The notes below the pieces were generated by a model. That model worked only from the letters and a program-made list of their open reading frames with translations. It made no database searches and was not told the DNA's origin. Source: Acidobacteriota bacterium (GTDB lineage Bacteria > Acidobacteriota > Vicinamibacteria > Vicinamibacterales > UBA2999). From it: DNA of 64,000 nt. Both the position numbers and the translations under genes were made by a program. The DNA is taken from the NCBI GenBank assembly GCA_030697165.1, contig JAUYQQ010000019.1:124001-188000 (forward strand), read 5' to 3'. Positions 1 through 10,393 of the stretch are shown here, piece after piece. How positions within the stretch are numbered: the stretch's first letter is position 1; every line of letters begins with the position of its first letter.

Positions 1-2
1 CG

Positions 3-1013
3 CTGCCCATTCTCGCGTTTGCGCTGGTCATTCTGGCCCTGGCGGTGGTGGCCGGTCTCCTGACTACGCGGGGAGCGCGGCTGTTGCTGCGCCCACGGAT
101 CCGCGCGCCGCTCCTGCGCAACGTGATCGCCCGTGCGGCGGGTACGCTGGTGTTTCTCTCCGGCTTCTACATCATCCTGCGAGTGTCCGGCCTGACCCAA
201 CTGGCGCTAACGGTGGTCGGCGGCACCGGCCTGGTCGGGCTGGCCGTTGGCCTCGCATTCCGGGACATCACCGAGAACTTTCTGGCGAGCATCTTCCTCA
301 GCCTGCAACGGCCATTCGAGACGGGCGACCTGGTCGAGGTCTCCGGTGTAACCGGATATGTGCAGCAGTTGAACGTGCGCACCACCATCCTGATGAACCT
401 CGACGGCAACCTCGTCCAGATTCCGAACGCCACCGTCTACAAGAGCAACCTGAGGAATTTCACGACCAACGCCAACCGGCGCGAGAGCTTCGACGTCGGC
501 ATCGGCTACGACGATTCGATCACCGCGGCTCAGGAGATTGCCCGGCGGGTGCTGGCGGAGCACCCGGCCGTTCTGAACGACCCCGCGCCTTCGGTGCTCG
601 TTGATGGCCTGGGGCGCGCGACCATCAATCTGCGCGTCTACTTTTGGCTCAACGGCCACGAACACAGTTGGTTGAAGGTACGGTCGTCGGTGATCCGGCT
701 GGTGAAGGTCGCTTTTCAGAAACAGGGGATCTCAATGCCAGATGAGGCTCGCGAGGTGGTCTTTCCGCAAGGCGTCCCTGTCACGGTCCTCGCGGGGACG
801 CCCGAGGGCCCGCCCGTCGGTCAGCCAGGACAACAGCCGCCGGTTGAAGTGCCGGACGAGGAACTCGATGCCGTCTCCACGAAGGCCGAGGCCGGCCTAT
901 ACAGCGAAGCTGGGGTCATCGAAGAACAGGCTCGGCAGCTGCAACCGTTGAAGGACGAGGAGAATCTGCTGCGACGTGCTGACGGCATTCCTTCCTCTGA
1001 GGAACAGCCATAA
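3..1013 (+). CDS. MscS-family mechanosensitive channel (5' end outside window)
   Basis: Small-conductance mechanosensitive channel family, an inner-membrane pore that releases solutes on hypo-osmotic shock. The reading frame is open to the left edge and begins with a hydrophobic stretch, so the true start lies upstream. Visible parts are a second hydrophobic segment, the Gly/Ala-rich pore helix (GLVGLAVGLAF, near codon 70) and the beta domain (RPFETGDLVEVSG, then GNLVQIPNA). An alpha/beta domain follows, and the C-terminal tail of about 90 residues is acidic and Pro/Gln-rich. The next gene is convergent. The family call is secure; the tail is not recognised. Confidence 0.9.
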   Translation: MPILAFALVILALAVVAGLLTTRGARLLLRPRIRAPLLRNVIARAAGTLVFLSGFYIILRVSGLTQLALTVVGGTGLVGLAVGLAFRDITENFLASIFLSLQRPFETGDLVEVSGVTGYVQQLNVRTTILMNLDGNLVQIPNATVYKSNLRNFTTNANRRESFDVGIGYDDSITAAQEIARRVLAEHPAVLNDPAPSVLVDGLGRATINLRVYFWLNGHEHSWLKVRSSVIRLVKVAFQKQGISMPDEAREVVFPQGVPVTVLAGTPEGPPVGQPGQQPPVEVPDEELDAVSTKAEAGLYSEAGVIEEQARQLQPLKDEENLLRRADGIPSSEEQP

Positions 1014-1106
1014 CACCGGTAGGAAGTCGAACCTCGGCTGTGGCCGTGCTGTTCTCTGTACTCGCCCACCTACGTCTAAGGTAAGCGGTCGGTCATCGAC
1101 GAGTTG

Positions 1107-2403
<1,297 letters not shown>

Positions 2404-2420
<17 letters not shown>

Positions 2421-2640
2421 GGCCGCTCACCTCCCCTGTCTCTCCGTCCCGTTCCGTCAAGATCTCGATGCCCGCGGCGCGGAGATATTCGACCAGGCGG
2501 CCGGGCTCTGGCGCGTGAATCGCGCGAAGGCCGACGGCCCGCGCTCTCGCCACGTTCTCCGCGCGATCGTCCACGAACAGGCTGGCCGCGGGCTCCGCCT
2601 TACGGTGACCGTACAGCGGTAGCCACAGCCGCCACTGTTC
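2404..2640 (-). pseudogene. C-terminal remnant of a HAD-family hydrolase
   Basis: A minus-strand frame contains LFVDDRAENVARARAVGL followed by RAIHAPEPGRLVEYLRAAGI. This is the typical motif-IV end of HAD-superfamily phosphatases of the YihX/epoxide-hydrolase-N type, where the DD pair binds Mg. Its stop lies inside the DUF2254 start, a 17-bp overlap. The frame stays open upstream into the P-ATPase promoter, but that part has no HAD nucleophile motif (DxDxT/V) and no plausible start. I read it as the last 60-70 residues of a gene cut by rearrangement. The exact left boundary is uncertain. Confidence 0.6.
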
Positions 2641-2723
2641 ACAAACGCACAGTCGTCGGCTGGGTGTTCCCGCAAACTGAGAGTTGCAGCGAAGGACTCA
2701 TCCTGTCAGATGGGGAAACCGCG

Positions 2724-4751
2724 ATGAAGCGACACGAACACCCGGCACCGAGCACCGAGCCGTCGCATGACCCCGTGGCCGGGAAGGCACACGCTGGGCC
2801 GACCCACCATGCGCACATGGCGGCGGATTTCCGCAAGCGGTTCTGGATCTCACTGGTCCTGACGGTACCGATTCTCCTCCTGTCGCCGATGCTCCAGTCA
2901 CTGGTGGGGCTCCGGGACGCCATCCAGTTTCCGGGGGACCTGTACGTGCTGTTCGGTCTGTCTTCCGCAGTCTTCTGGTATGGCGGTTGGCCGTTTCTCC
3001 AGGGCTTCGTCAAGGAACTGACCTCCCGCCGGCCCGGGATGATGACCCTCGTCTCGGTCGCCATCGCCACGGCATATCTCTACAGCAGCGCTGTCGTCTT
3101 CGGTCTGACAGGAAAGATGTTCTTCTGGGAACTGGCCTCCCTCGTCGACATCATGCTGCTCGGGCACTGGATCGAGATGAAGTCCGTGATGGGCGCGTCG
3201 CGAGCGTTGGAGGAGCTGGCCAAACTCATGCCCTCCGATGCCCACAAGCTCATGCCCGACGGCAGCGTGACGGACGTGCCGCTCAGCGAACTGGCGGTGG
3301 ATGACAAGGTCCTAATCAAGCCCGGTGAGAAGATTCCCGCCGACGGTGTGATCGTGGCCGGCGACAGTTCGGTCGATGAGGCGATGCTCACCGGTGAATC
3401 CACCCCCGTGGCCAAGGCGACCGGCGGCGAGGTCATTGGCGGATCCATCAACGGCGAAGGGTCGCTGACCATCCAGGTCAAAGGCACTGGCAGGGATTCG
3501 TTTCTGTCGCAGGTCATCGATCTCGTCAAACAGGCCCAGGACAGCAAATCAAAGACTCAGGACCTCGCCAACACCGCGGCGATGTGGCTCACCGTCGTCG
3601 CCCTGGGTGGCGGCGCGATCACCTTCTTTATCTGGCAGGTGATCGTGGGCCGGGACTTCGCGTTCGCCATCGAACGCACCGTCACCGTCATGGTCATTGC
3701 CTGCCCGCATGCCCTGGGCCTCGCCGTGCCGCTGGTGGTGGCCGTCTCTACTGCGCTGGCGGCCAGCAACGGCCTGCTCATTCGCAATCGCGTGGCGTTC
3801 GAGGGCGCGCGGAACTTGCAGGCCATCATCTTCGACAAGACCGGCACGCTCACCGAGGGCCGGTTCGGCGTGTCCGACACATTGGTCCTTGGTGAGGACA
3901 TCACCGAAGAAACCCTGCGCACCTACGCCGCCTCCGTCGATGCGCATTCCGAACACCCCATCGCCAAAGCCATTGCCGCCGCCTCGGAGCAGAAGCTGCC
4001 GGTGGACGGTTTTCAAAGCATCACCGGCAAGGGAGCCGAGGGCCGGGTCGACGGCAAAGACATCAAGGTCGTCAGTCCCGGCTACTTGCGAGAACAGAAC
4101 ATCGCGCTCACCGACCCGCGCGTGGAGCCGCTGCAGGCCCAGGGCAAGACCGTCGTATTCATTCTCGTCGACGGAGCGTTGAAAGGCGCGATGGCGCTGG
4201 CCGATATCGTGCGACCGGAGGCGAAGCAAGCGATCGATGCCCTCAAGGCGCTCGACATCCGCTGCCTGATGCTGACCGGCGACAACCAGGCGACGGCCAA
4301 GTGGGTCTCGGACCAGGTCGGCCTGGATGAGTACTTCGCCGAAGTCCTGCCCAAGGACAAAGCGGCCAAGGTGAAAGAGGTCCAATCGCGTGGCGTGTTG
4401 GTGGCCATGACTGGCGACGGCGTGAACGATGCCCCGGCCCTGGCGCAGGCAGATGTCGGCATCGCCATTGGCGCCGGTTCCGACGTGGCGGTCGAAACCG
4501 CGGACGTGATCCTGGTGCGGAGCAATCCGCTGGATGTCGTGGCCATTGTGCAGCTCTCGCGTGCCACGCATCGCAAGATGGTCCAGAACCTGCTCTGGGC
4601 CACCGGCTACAACGTGGTCGCCCTGCCGCTGGCGGCCGGAGCCCTGTATGCCTGGGGCGTGCTGCTGACTCCGGCGCTCGGCGCGGTGCTGATGTCCGCG
4701 AGCACGGTGATCGTCGCCGTCAACGCACGGCTGTTGAAATTGCAGAAATGA
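2724..4751 (+). CDS. copB: Heavy-metal translocating P1B-type ATPase (CopB-like, CPH motif)
   Basis: 675-residue metal-exporting P-type ATPase of the inner membrane. The N-terminus is His-rich ([19 protein letters not shown]) and lacks a CxxC metal-binding domain. In order it shows the actuator motif MLTGESTP, the transmembrane metal site ACPHALG, phosphorylation site DKTGT, nucleotide-binding SEHPIAKAI, hinge [10 protein letters not shown] and a C-terminal [15 protein letters not shown] with a His-rich N-terminus is known from the P1B-3 group (Cu/Ag export), so copper or silver is the likely substrate. I chose ATG 2724 because GGGGA lies about 8 nt upstream. An in-frame GTG at 2664 has no support. 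Confidence 0.93.
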   Translation: MKRHEHPAPSTEPSHDPVAGKAHAGPTHHAHMAADFRKRFWISLVLTVPILLLSPMLQSLVGLRDAIQFPGDLYVLFGLSSAVFWYGGWPFLQGFVKELTSRRPGMMTLVSVAIATAYLYSSAVVFGLTGKMFFWELASLVDIMLLGHWIEMKSVMGASRALEELAKLMPSDAHKLMPDGSVTDVPLSELAVDDKVLIKPGEKIPADGVIVAGDSSVDEAMLTGESTPVAKATGGEVIGGSINGEGSLTIQVKGTGRDSFLSQVIDLVKQAQDSKSKTQDLANTAAMWLTVVALGGGAITFFIWQVIVGRDFAFAIERTVTVMVIACPHALGLAVPLVVAVSTALAASNGLLIRNRVAFEGARNLQAIIFDKTGTLTEGRFGVSDTLVLGEDITEETLRTYAASVDAHSEHPIAKAIAAASEQKLPVDGFQSITGKGAEGRVDGKDIKVVSPGYLREQNIALTDPRVEPLQAQGKTVVFILVDGALKGAMALADIVRPEAKQAIDALKALDIRCLMLTGDNQATAKWVSDQVGLDEYFAEVLPKDKAAKVKEVQSRGVLVAMTGDGVNDAPALAQADVGIAIGAGSDVAVETADVILVRSNPLDVVAIVQLSRATHRKMVQNLLWATGYNVVALPLAAGALYAWGVLLTPALGAVLMSASTVIVAVNARLLKLQK

Positions 4752-4843
4752 ACCGTCGCGGGGACGATTTGCCGTCGCCTGACCGAGTAAGGTCGAAGGG
4801 TGGCGGCAGGGTCCGGCATCATGCGCGAGGGGGGCGTCTGGCG

Positions 4844-5362
4844 TTAGTCGTCGACCACGAACGAGAACAGCTTGTAGCGGCCGTCCTTGACCATCGCGGA
4901 ACCGAAGAGGCGCAGCACCAGCTCGCGGCCGGTGTCGTCGGCCGCCACGATCTCGCTTTCCCGCATCACCGAGAACGTTTCGTATTTCGTCGCTTCGCCC
5001 GTGTACTTCGTGCTGACGAACCTCAGCTTCTGCCCGGCATAGCGGCCGACAGTGGTGTCGAGATAGCCGTCGCTGCGCTGCTTCAGCTGGCCCCAGGCGT
5101 ACTCGAACGGCACGTTCCGCTCGGGCCGGCTGGTGTCGAGTTCAGGCCAGACGTGGTCTTTGAACTCCTGCTCGGACAAAGCCAGGGCCTTCAAACCGTC
5201 GACGTCGCGGCGTGCCAGCCGATCCAGCACGGCCTGCGCCAACGCTTCAGGAGTCTCAAAGGTATTGGAGAGAGGGTTCTTGCTGGCGGGCGCGGCGGGC
5301 TGGGTGCAGCCGGCCATCGCTAAGGCGATGACCACGACACCCAGCCCGAGAATTGCCTTCAC
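4844..5362 (-). CDS. Predicted lipoprotein of unknown function
   Basis: 172 residues with a signal peptide ending in the lipobox AMAGC (Cys19), so probably lipid-anchored after export. The mature part begins with a Pro/Ala linker, then a helical stretch (TPEALAQAVLDRLARRD) of the type seen in small secreted proteins that tolerate NTF2-like or SnoaL-like folds. I do not recognise the family. It lies 10 bp downstream of the beta-helix-like gene on the same strand and may be co-transcribed with it and the TonB receptor. Confidence 0.7.
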   Translation of the reverse strand: MKAILGLGVVVIALAMAGCTQPAAPASKNPLSNTFETPEALAQAVLDRLARRDVDGLKALALSEQEFKDHVWPELDTSRPERNVPFEYAWGQLKQRSDGYLDTTVGRYAGQKLRFVSTKYTGEATKYETFSVMRESEIVAADDTGRELVLRLFGSAMVKDGRYKLFSFVVDD

Positions 5363-5372
5363 GAACGCTATC

Positions 5373-6698
5373 CTAACGCTGCTCGAACGACGTCCAACCG
5401 GTCATCCAGTTGTCGGCCGGTGCGGGCGGCACGGCGCCGATGAAGGTCACCGCTTCGAAGAAGCCGTCGTTGGGCGGTTGAATCGGCGCAATCTGCCCGC
5501 CTGCCAACGTCGCGACGCCAGTCGGCTGGAAGTTGTGGTTCTCGTGGTTCGAGCAGCCGGCCATCGAGATGCCGACTTCCGCATCCGTCGCCCCGACCCG
5601 GATGTTCGGGAACTGGCCGCCGGTGATGAAGGCCATCACGCTCGAGTGCATGTTGGTCGGCATTCCCCACGCCACGCCGGCGCCCATGTGCGAGGTGCCG
5701 TTGGTGACCTGCGCGCTGGTCGACGCGTCGCTGATCTGGAAACCGACGTTCTTGAAGCCGGTGACCAGGAAGTTACGCACCGTGAACGCGGTGCCACGAC
5801 GGAAGTTCGCGCCACGCGGACCCTCACTGCCCTCGTTGCGGTCGGGGTCACCGCACAAGGTGATGTTGTAAATCTGCGGGTTCGAGCGCGGCAACAGGTT
5901 GTTGTTGAACTCGTTGTTGTCGGCCTCGATGCCGTTGTCGGCATCGTCGCCGCGCTGGGTGATGGCGATGAACTGCGCGCGGCCGGACCAGCCAAAAGTC
6001 CAGTCGAAGCTGTCGTCGGCCGCATTCGAGACGACGGCGTATTTGATATCCGCGGTGCCGCCGAACCATTCCAGACCGTCGTCGCGAGCCATGTGCACCT
6101 GGATGTATTCGTAGGAGCCGCCGCGGCCAACCCCCTGGAAAGCAATGCCGTTCAGCTCGTTGTCCGGGCTGAACTCGGTGCCGCCGTACTCGACCCGCAC
6201 GTAGCGCATGGTCCCGCTGCTGTCGTTCGGGCTGTTGCCGCCGTAGATGCCGGTATCGCCTTCACCGGCGCCTTCGCCGCCTTCCAGGTTGACCGGCGCG
6301 CGGCCGTTCAGGATGATGCCGCCCCAGTCGCCGCGGGCGCGACTGCCGATGGCCTGGTCACTGGTGAACACGATCGGCGCCGTCCGCGTGCCAATCGCGT
6401 TGAGCCGGCCGCCACGCTCCACGATCAGGGTACCCACACTGCCCGCCTCGCCGATCACACGGGTGCCGGCGGCGATGTTCAGCGTCCCGCCGTCTCGCAC
6501 GAACACCGCGCCGCGCAGGACGTAGTAGAAGTTGCTGGTCCAGTTCACGGTGCTGGTGATCTCACCGGTCACGACGATCACCGGCTTGTCGATGCCGGGC
6601 ACGTTGGTCTGGGTCGATACCGGCGCCACGCCGCCCGTCAACATCGCCACCACCATGGCGAGCCCGGCCAGCCTGTAAGACATCTGTTTCATGATCAT
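5373..6698 (-). CDS. Secreted right-handed beta-helix-like protein
   Basis: About 441 residues with a signal peptide (MKQMSYRLAGLAMVVAML...). The mature part begins ITSTVNWTSNFYYVLRG then VFVRDGGTLNIAAGT. This is the repeat pattern of secreted beta-helix proteins often encoded beside TonB-dependent receptors in Bacteroidota and Acidobacteriota. It is rich in Gly, Asn and Asp, with turns such as GDDADNGIEADNN. A GGAG precedes ATGATCATG, so the start is 6698 or 6692; the open frame up to 6722 lacks a ribosome site. It follows the receptor gene by about 30 bp and is probably part of its operon. Substrate unknown. Confidence 0.75.
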   Translation of the reverse strand: MIMKQMSYRLAGLAMVVAMLTGGVAPVSTQTNVPGIDKPVIVVTGEITSTVNWTSNFYYVLRGAVFVRDGGTLNIAAGTRVIGEAGSVGTLIVERGGRLNAIGTRTAPIVFTSDQAIGSRARGDWGGIILNGRAPVNLEGGEGAGEGDTGIYGGNSPNDSSGTMRYVRVEYGGTEFSPDNELNGIAFQGVGRGGSYEYIQVHMARDDGLEWFGGTADIKYAVVSNAADDSFDWTFGWSGRAQFIAITQRGDDADNGIEADNNEFNNNLLPRSNPQIYNITLCGDPDRNEGSEGPRGANFRRGTAFTVRNFLVTGFKNVGFQISDASTSAQVTNGTSHMGAGVAWGMPTNMHSSVMAFITGGQFPNIRVGATDAEVGISMAGCSNHENHNFQPTGVATLAGGQIAPIQPPNDGFFEAVTFIGAVPPAPADNWMTGWTSFEQR

Positions 6699-6725
6699 GC
6701 TTCTCCGCTGTGCGTATGCCATGGC

Positions 6726-9536
6726 CTAGAACACATCCACGCCGAACGAGAACCCATAGGTCTGTCCGAGCTTGTAGGAGCGCTGGCGCGAGCTGCCCTG
6801 GTTGAAGAGATATTCGGCGTCGGTCAGGTTCTCGACGCTGAAGCGCAGGTTGTAGCGCGAGCCGAAGCGCTGTAACAGCACCAGGTCCACGGTCGCGCGG
6901 CCCTGTTCGACGATGTCGGGCGCGCCGTTCGAGCCGACGTCCGAAATGCGGTCGCCGACGAAGTTGACCAGGCCGCGCACCGAGAACCCGCCGCGCGCGA
7001 ACTCGCCGGTGAGGTTGAACAGGTTGTTCGACTGGCCGGCCAGCGACCGCTCGAGCGAGGTCTGCACCGTCTGCTGCTCGGGCAGCAGGGTGATTTTCGA
7101 GTCCACGTAGGTGTAGTTCGCGTTCATGAAGAAACCGCCGCCGAGCTCAAACGCGGTTTCGAACTCGAGGCCGAAGTTGCGGGCCTTGTCGGCGTTCTGG
7201 AACGTGGTAATCGGGTTGGCCGCCGCGATCACGACGCGCTCGATCGGCTGGTCGAAGTACTTGAAGAAGGTGCTCGCCGACACGATGCTGCGGCCGCCCG
7301 GGAAGAGTTCCCAGCGGGCGTCGACGTTCTGGATCAGCGCGCGCTTCAGGTTGGGATTGCCGCGCGTGGCTCGGCTGCCCACCACGTCGGTGAACTCGAA
7401 CTCGGCCAGCTCGCGGAACTCGGGACGGTTCACCGTCGTGCTATAGCCCAGCCGGATGTTCTGCCGGGCGCCGACCGACTGCACGAAGTTGACCGACGGA
7501 AAAATGTCGGTGTTCTTGTTCTCGGCGGTGATGGTGCGCTGGAACAAGCCGAACGGGTCGAACGTGTTGACGGTCTGCTCGAAGTTTTCGACCCGGGCGC
7601 CGGCGATCAGGCGGCTGCGCGCCGACAGCGTCATGTCCATCATGCCGTAACCGGCCATGGTGGTCTGCTCGCCATTGTAGGCGTCGACCGGGCGGGTTTC
7701 CTCGTTGAAGCGAAACGCCGTGCCGATGTTGTTCGAGGTGTAGAGCTGCTCCGGCGTCTGGGTCAGGTCAACCGGCGACGCGCCGTCCTTGGTGGCCACG
7801 ATCGGGATGAACCGGAAGCGGCGGGACGAGAAGTCGCGGGTCCGCTCAACGTAGTTGACGCCGAACTTGAACTGGGTCGGCCGGGCGCCGGTCGTTTTGA
7901 ACGCCGCATAGTTGGCCGCCAGGTCGAGCGTCTCGTCGTCCAGTTCCTGGAACAGGCGGAAGCCGCTCTGCGATTCGTCGGCGAGGACCGGCCGGACCGC
8001 CGGGTTCGGCTCCAAGGTCCCTGACCGGAATGGCTGCTGATACAACGTCTCGCGCAGGTCCGGCTCGTCGCGGTTGGCGCGCGCCAGGTTCACCCGCCAG
8101 TCAATACGGCTGTTGGACGCACCCGGAAAAAAGTGGTCGCCGGAGAGAGCCGTTGACAACAGGCCCTCTTCGACGAAGGCCAGGCGCGAGTTGCGGTAGT
8201 AGAAGACGTTCTCGGTATTGGGCCCCTCGAAGGTGCGGCCCTCGTCCTTGCCGCTGTGGCTGTAGAAGTTCTCCAACGAGATCCGGTTGTTGGAGTTCAT
8301 CTGGTACGCGAAGTTGGCCACCGCACCAATCTGTGCGCGCTGGGTGCCGTACTTCATGTCGTAGTCACTGACCGCCTCGAGCTCGTCGTCGTCGCCAATA
8401 CGGTAGAACGCGCGCTGTTCCTCGACGTACTGCTCCTTGTACGACTGCGTGAAGCTGGTCACCACGCCGACCTTGCCGAAGCGATTGCCGAACACCGCGC
8501 CCCAGTTCTGGCCGGGCGCGCCATCCGCCGCCGTGGGGCTCCACGTATTCCCCAGCTGCCGGCCGTACTCGGTAATCTGTTCCGGCGTGTAGCCGACGTC
8601 AGGGGTGTAGATGCCGCGCCGGACCACTTTGTTGCCGGGAATGCCGCCCGGCAGCGCCCGCAGCCCGTTGTCGAAACCGAGGAAGTCACGCCCGTTGAGC
8701 GGGCTCAGCGGAATCGACTTGCCGGTCGCGGTCGAGTAGCCACTCAGGCCATACGAAAACGACATCACGGCGCGGCTCGGGAACTTGAGGGGGTTGATCT
8801 GCACCAGGCCGCCGGCGAACTCGGCCGAGCGATCCGGCGAGTACGACTTGCTGACCTGCACGCTGTCGAGCAGGCCGGCCGGGAACAGGTCCAGCGGCAC
8901 GACCTTCTTGTCGGGTTCGGTCGTCGGCAGCGTCGAACCCGAGAGCGTGGTGTTGCTGTAGCGCTCGCCCAGGCCGCGGACGAACACATACTGGTTGTCA
9001 ACCACCGACAGCCCGGTGACGCGCGACATCGCCGCGGCCGCGTCGGAGTCGGCGTTCTTCTTCATTTCCTGCGAGCCCAGGTTGTCGGTGATGACCGGCG
9101 CCGCCTTGCGCTCAACCATCTGCGCTTCGGCCGACGAGGTCACCGCGCCGAGGAACGCGTCGGCCGTGACGGTCACGGTTTCGGCGAACCGGCTCATCTG
9201 CAGGGCGACGTTGGCGTCGATCACGCGCGCGCCGGCCGGCACCACGACCTTGATCACCTGGGTGTCGTAACCCTCCATCGCGACCTTGATCTCGTGGGTG
9301 CCCGGAGGCAACTCGAACAGGAAGCGGCCGTCCACGTCGGTATAGACCGTCGCGGCACCCGCCACTTCAACCGGAATGCCCGGTAACGTGATGTTGTTGG
9401 ATTCGTCCTTGACGATACCCGTCACGCGCACTTTGCGGGCCGTCGTGGCCTGGGACGCCTGTTCGGCGGCCGCGAGAGCGACCGGGCTGGACAGCAACAG
9501 GCCGATTAGGGCCGCCGCGCCTACATTTCGATTCAT
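6726..9536 (-). CDS. TonB-dependent receptor with N-terminal carboxypeptidase-regulatory domain
   Basis: 936-residue outer-membrane receptor. After a signal peptide (MNRNVGAAALIGLLLSSPVA) comes a carboxypeptidase-regulatory-like Ig fold (VRVTGIVKDESNN to about residue 105). Next is the plug domain (ITDNLGSQEMKKNADSDAAA, SVVDNQYVFVRGLGERYSNT) and a long beta barrel ending in the aromatic motif FSFGVDVF. The start was placed at ATG 9536, preceded by GAGGGG; the frame extends further without a ribosome site. Receptors of this layout import large or complexed nutrients. The following genes encode a beta-helix-like secreted protein and a lipoprotein, possible surface partners. Ligand unknown. Confidence 0.92.
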   Translation of the reverse strand: MNRNVGAAALIGLLLSSPVALAAAEQASQATTARKVRVTGIVKDESNNITLPGIPVEVAGAATVYTDVDGRFLFELPPGTHEIKVAMEGYDTQVIKVVVPAGARVIDANVALQMSRFAETVTVTADAFLGAVTSSAEAQMVERKAAPVITDNLGSQEMKKNADSDAAAAMSRVTGLSVVDNQYVFVRGLGERYSNTTLSGSTLPTTEPDKKVVPLDLFPAGLLDSVQVSKSYSPDRSAEFAGGLVQINPLKFPSRAVMSFSYGLSGYSTATGKSIPLSPLNGRDFLGFDNGLRALPGGIPGNKVVRRGIYTPDVGYTPEQITEYGRQLGNTWSPTAADGAPGQNWGAVFGNRFGKVGVVTSFTQSYKEQYVEEQRAFYRIGDDDELEAVSDYDMKYGTQRAQIGAVANFAYQMNSNNRISLENFYSHSGKDEGRTFEGPNTENVFYYRNSRLAFVEEGLLSTALSGDHFFPGASNSRIDWRVNLARANRDEPDLRETLYQQPFRSGTLEPNPAVRPVLADESQSGFRLFQELDDETLDLAANYAAFKTTGARPTQFKFGVNYVERTRDFSSRRFRFIPIVATKDGASPVDLTQTPEQLYTSNNIGTAFRFNEETRPVDAYNGEQTTMAGYGMMDMTLSARSRLIAGARVENFEQTVNTFDPFGLFQRTITAENKNTDIFPSVNFVQSVGARQNIRLGYSTTVNRPEFRELAEFEFTDVVGSRATRGNPNLKRALIQNVDARWELFPGGRSIVSASTFFKYFDQPIERVVIAAANPITTFQNADKARNFGLEFETAFELGGGFFMNANYTYVDSKITLLPEQQTVQTSLERSLAGQSNNLFNLTGEFARGGFSVRGLVNFVGDRISDVGSNGAPDIVEQGRATVDLVLLQRFGSRYNLRFSVENLTDAEYLFNQGSSRQRSYKLGQTYGFSFGVDVF

Positions 9537-9645
9537 ACACCCCTCAACATGGACTCGGGAAGACTCGCCACACAGGACCGTCGATGGGCCTGGCGGCAAC
9601 CTGCTCAGGTTAGACAGGGGGCATGAATCGCGAATGACGGGTGTG

Positions 9646-9662
9646 TTACAACCGGGTTAAAC
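9646..9662 (+). promoter_or_regulatory. Possible PhoB/PhoP-type direct repeat (weak)
   Basis: TTACAA-N5-TTAAAC, an 11-bp-period direct repeat in the divergent region between the TonB receptor and sodC. It resembles the better TTAACA-N5-TTAACA element upstream of pstS at 25763. Two half-sites with mismatches can arise by chance, so this is only a candidate. Confidence 0.25.
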
Positions 9663-9796
9663 GATCGCCGGCAGGGCGGCGCAAACGGGCCCCGGCCGGG
9701 CTGGCTGGCGGCGAGTGTGCGATTATGGACGGGGGCGTGACCGGCCCGGTGCCGGCCCCCGCGAACTACGGCGAACACGTTTCTCGAGGATCACTA

Positions 9797-10309
9797 ATGA
9801 CCCGGACACTTTCAGCACTTGCAATCGCATCACTCATGACGTTGGGCCTGTCGGCGCAAGGCATGAAGCACGTCGACCTCAAGGACGCCAAGGGCGCGGC
9901 GGTCGGCATGGCCATGATTTCAGCCGCCAAGGACGGCGGCATCTCGATCGAACTCGACGTGAAGGGCCTGACGCCCGGCGAGCACGCCATTCACATCCAC
10001 CAGATTCCCAAGTGCGAAGGGCCGGCCTTCCTGAGCGCCGGACCGCATTTCAACCCGGCCGGCAAGAAGCACGGCTTGCAGAGCCCCGACGGCCCGCACG
10101 CCGGCGACATGATGAACTTCACCGTGGCGGCGAACGGCACGGCCAAGGCCACCATCTCCAACAAGGCCGTGACGATGGCTGATGGCGCCAATTCGATTTA
10201 CGCCAACGGCGGCACGGCGCTGATGATTCACGCCGCGGCCGACGACATGAAGTCGGATCCGGGCGGCGCGGCCGGCGACCGGATCGCGTGCGGCGTGATC
10301 GTCAAGTAA
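9797..10309 (+). CDS. sodC: Cu/Zn superoxide dismutase, exported
   Basis: 170 residues with a signal peptide ([20 protein letters not shown]). It dismutates superoxide in the periplasm. Copper ligands are visible in HAIHIHQ (second and third His) and MIHAAADD; the bridging His is in GPHFNP. Zinc ligands are in KKHGL and GPHAGD (His and Asp). The disulfide pair is KCEG and ACGV, and the substrate-guiding Arg is in DRIACG. ATG 9797 has GAGGA six bases upstream. An in-frame upstream extension to 9641 reads repeat-rich intergenic DNA and is not credible. Complete and likely active. Confidence 0.95.
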   Translation: MTRTLSALAIASLMTLGLSAQGMKHVDLKDAKGAAVGMAMISAAKDGGISIELDVKGLTPGEHAIHIHQIPKCEGPAFLSAGPHFNPAGKKHGLQSPDGPHAGDMMNFTVAANGTAKATISNKAVTMADGANSIYANGGTALMIHAAADDMKSDPGGAAGDRIACGVIVK

Positions 10310-10318
10310 CAAGTAATA

Positions 10319-10391
10319 CCGACGGGAGGACACCTCTCGTCGGGAGGGCACCGCTTGTCGGGGGGCAATCCTTGTCGGGATTGCCTCCCGA
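10319..10391. repeat. 18-bp-period repeat array, copy 1 (sodC/MFS intergenic)
   Basis: Four CGGGAGG-like cores begin at 10323, 10341, 10359 and 10377, exactly 18 bp apart. One inverted core (CCTCCCG) follows at 10384-10390 and could pair with the last forward unit. About 9 bp are conserved and 9 bp vary per unit. It fills the gap between two convergent genes. Same family as 10959, 13032 and 56433. Confidence 0.85.
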
Positions 10392-10393
10392 TT

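Noticed and set aside
9641-9796. N-terminal extension of SodC
   Set aside because: No ribosome site and no signal-peptide character; ATG 9797 has GAGGA and a proper signal peptide.
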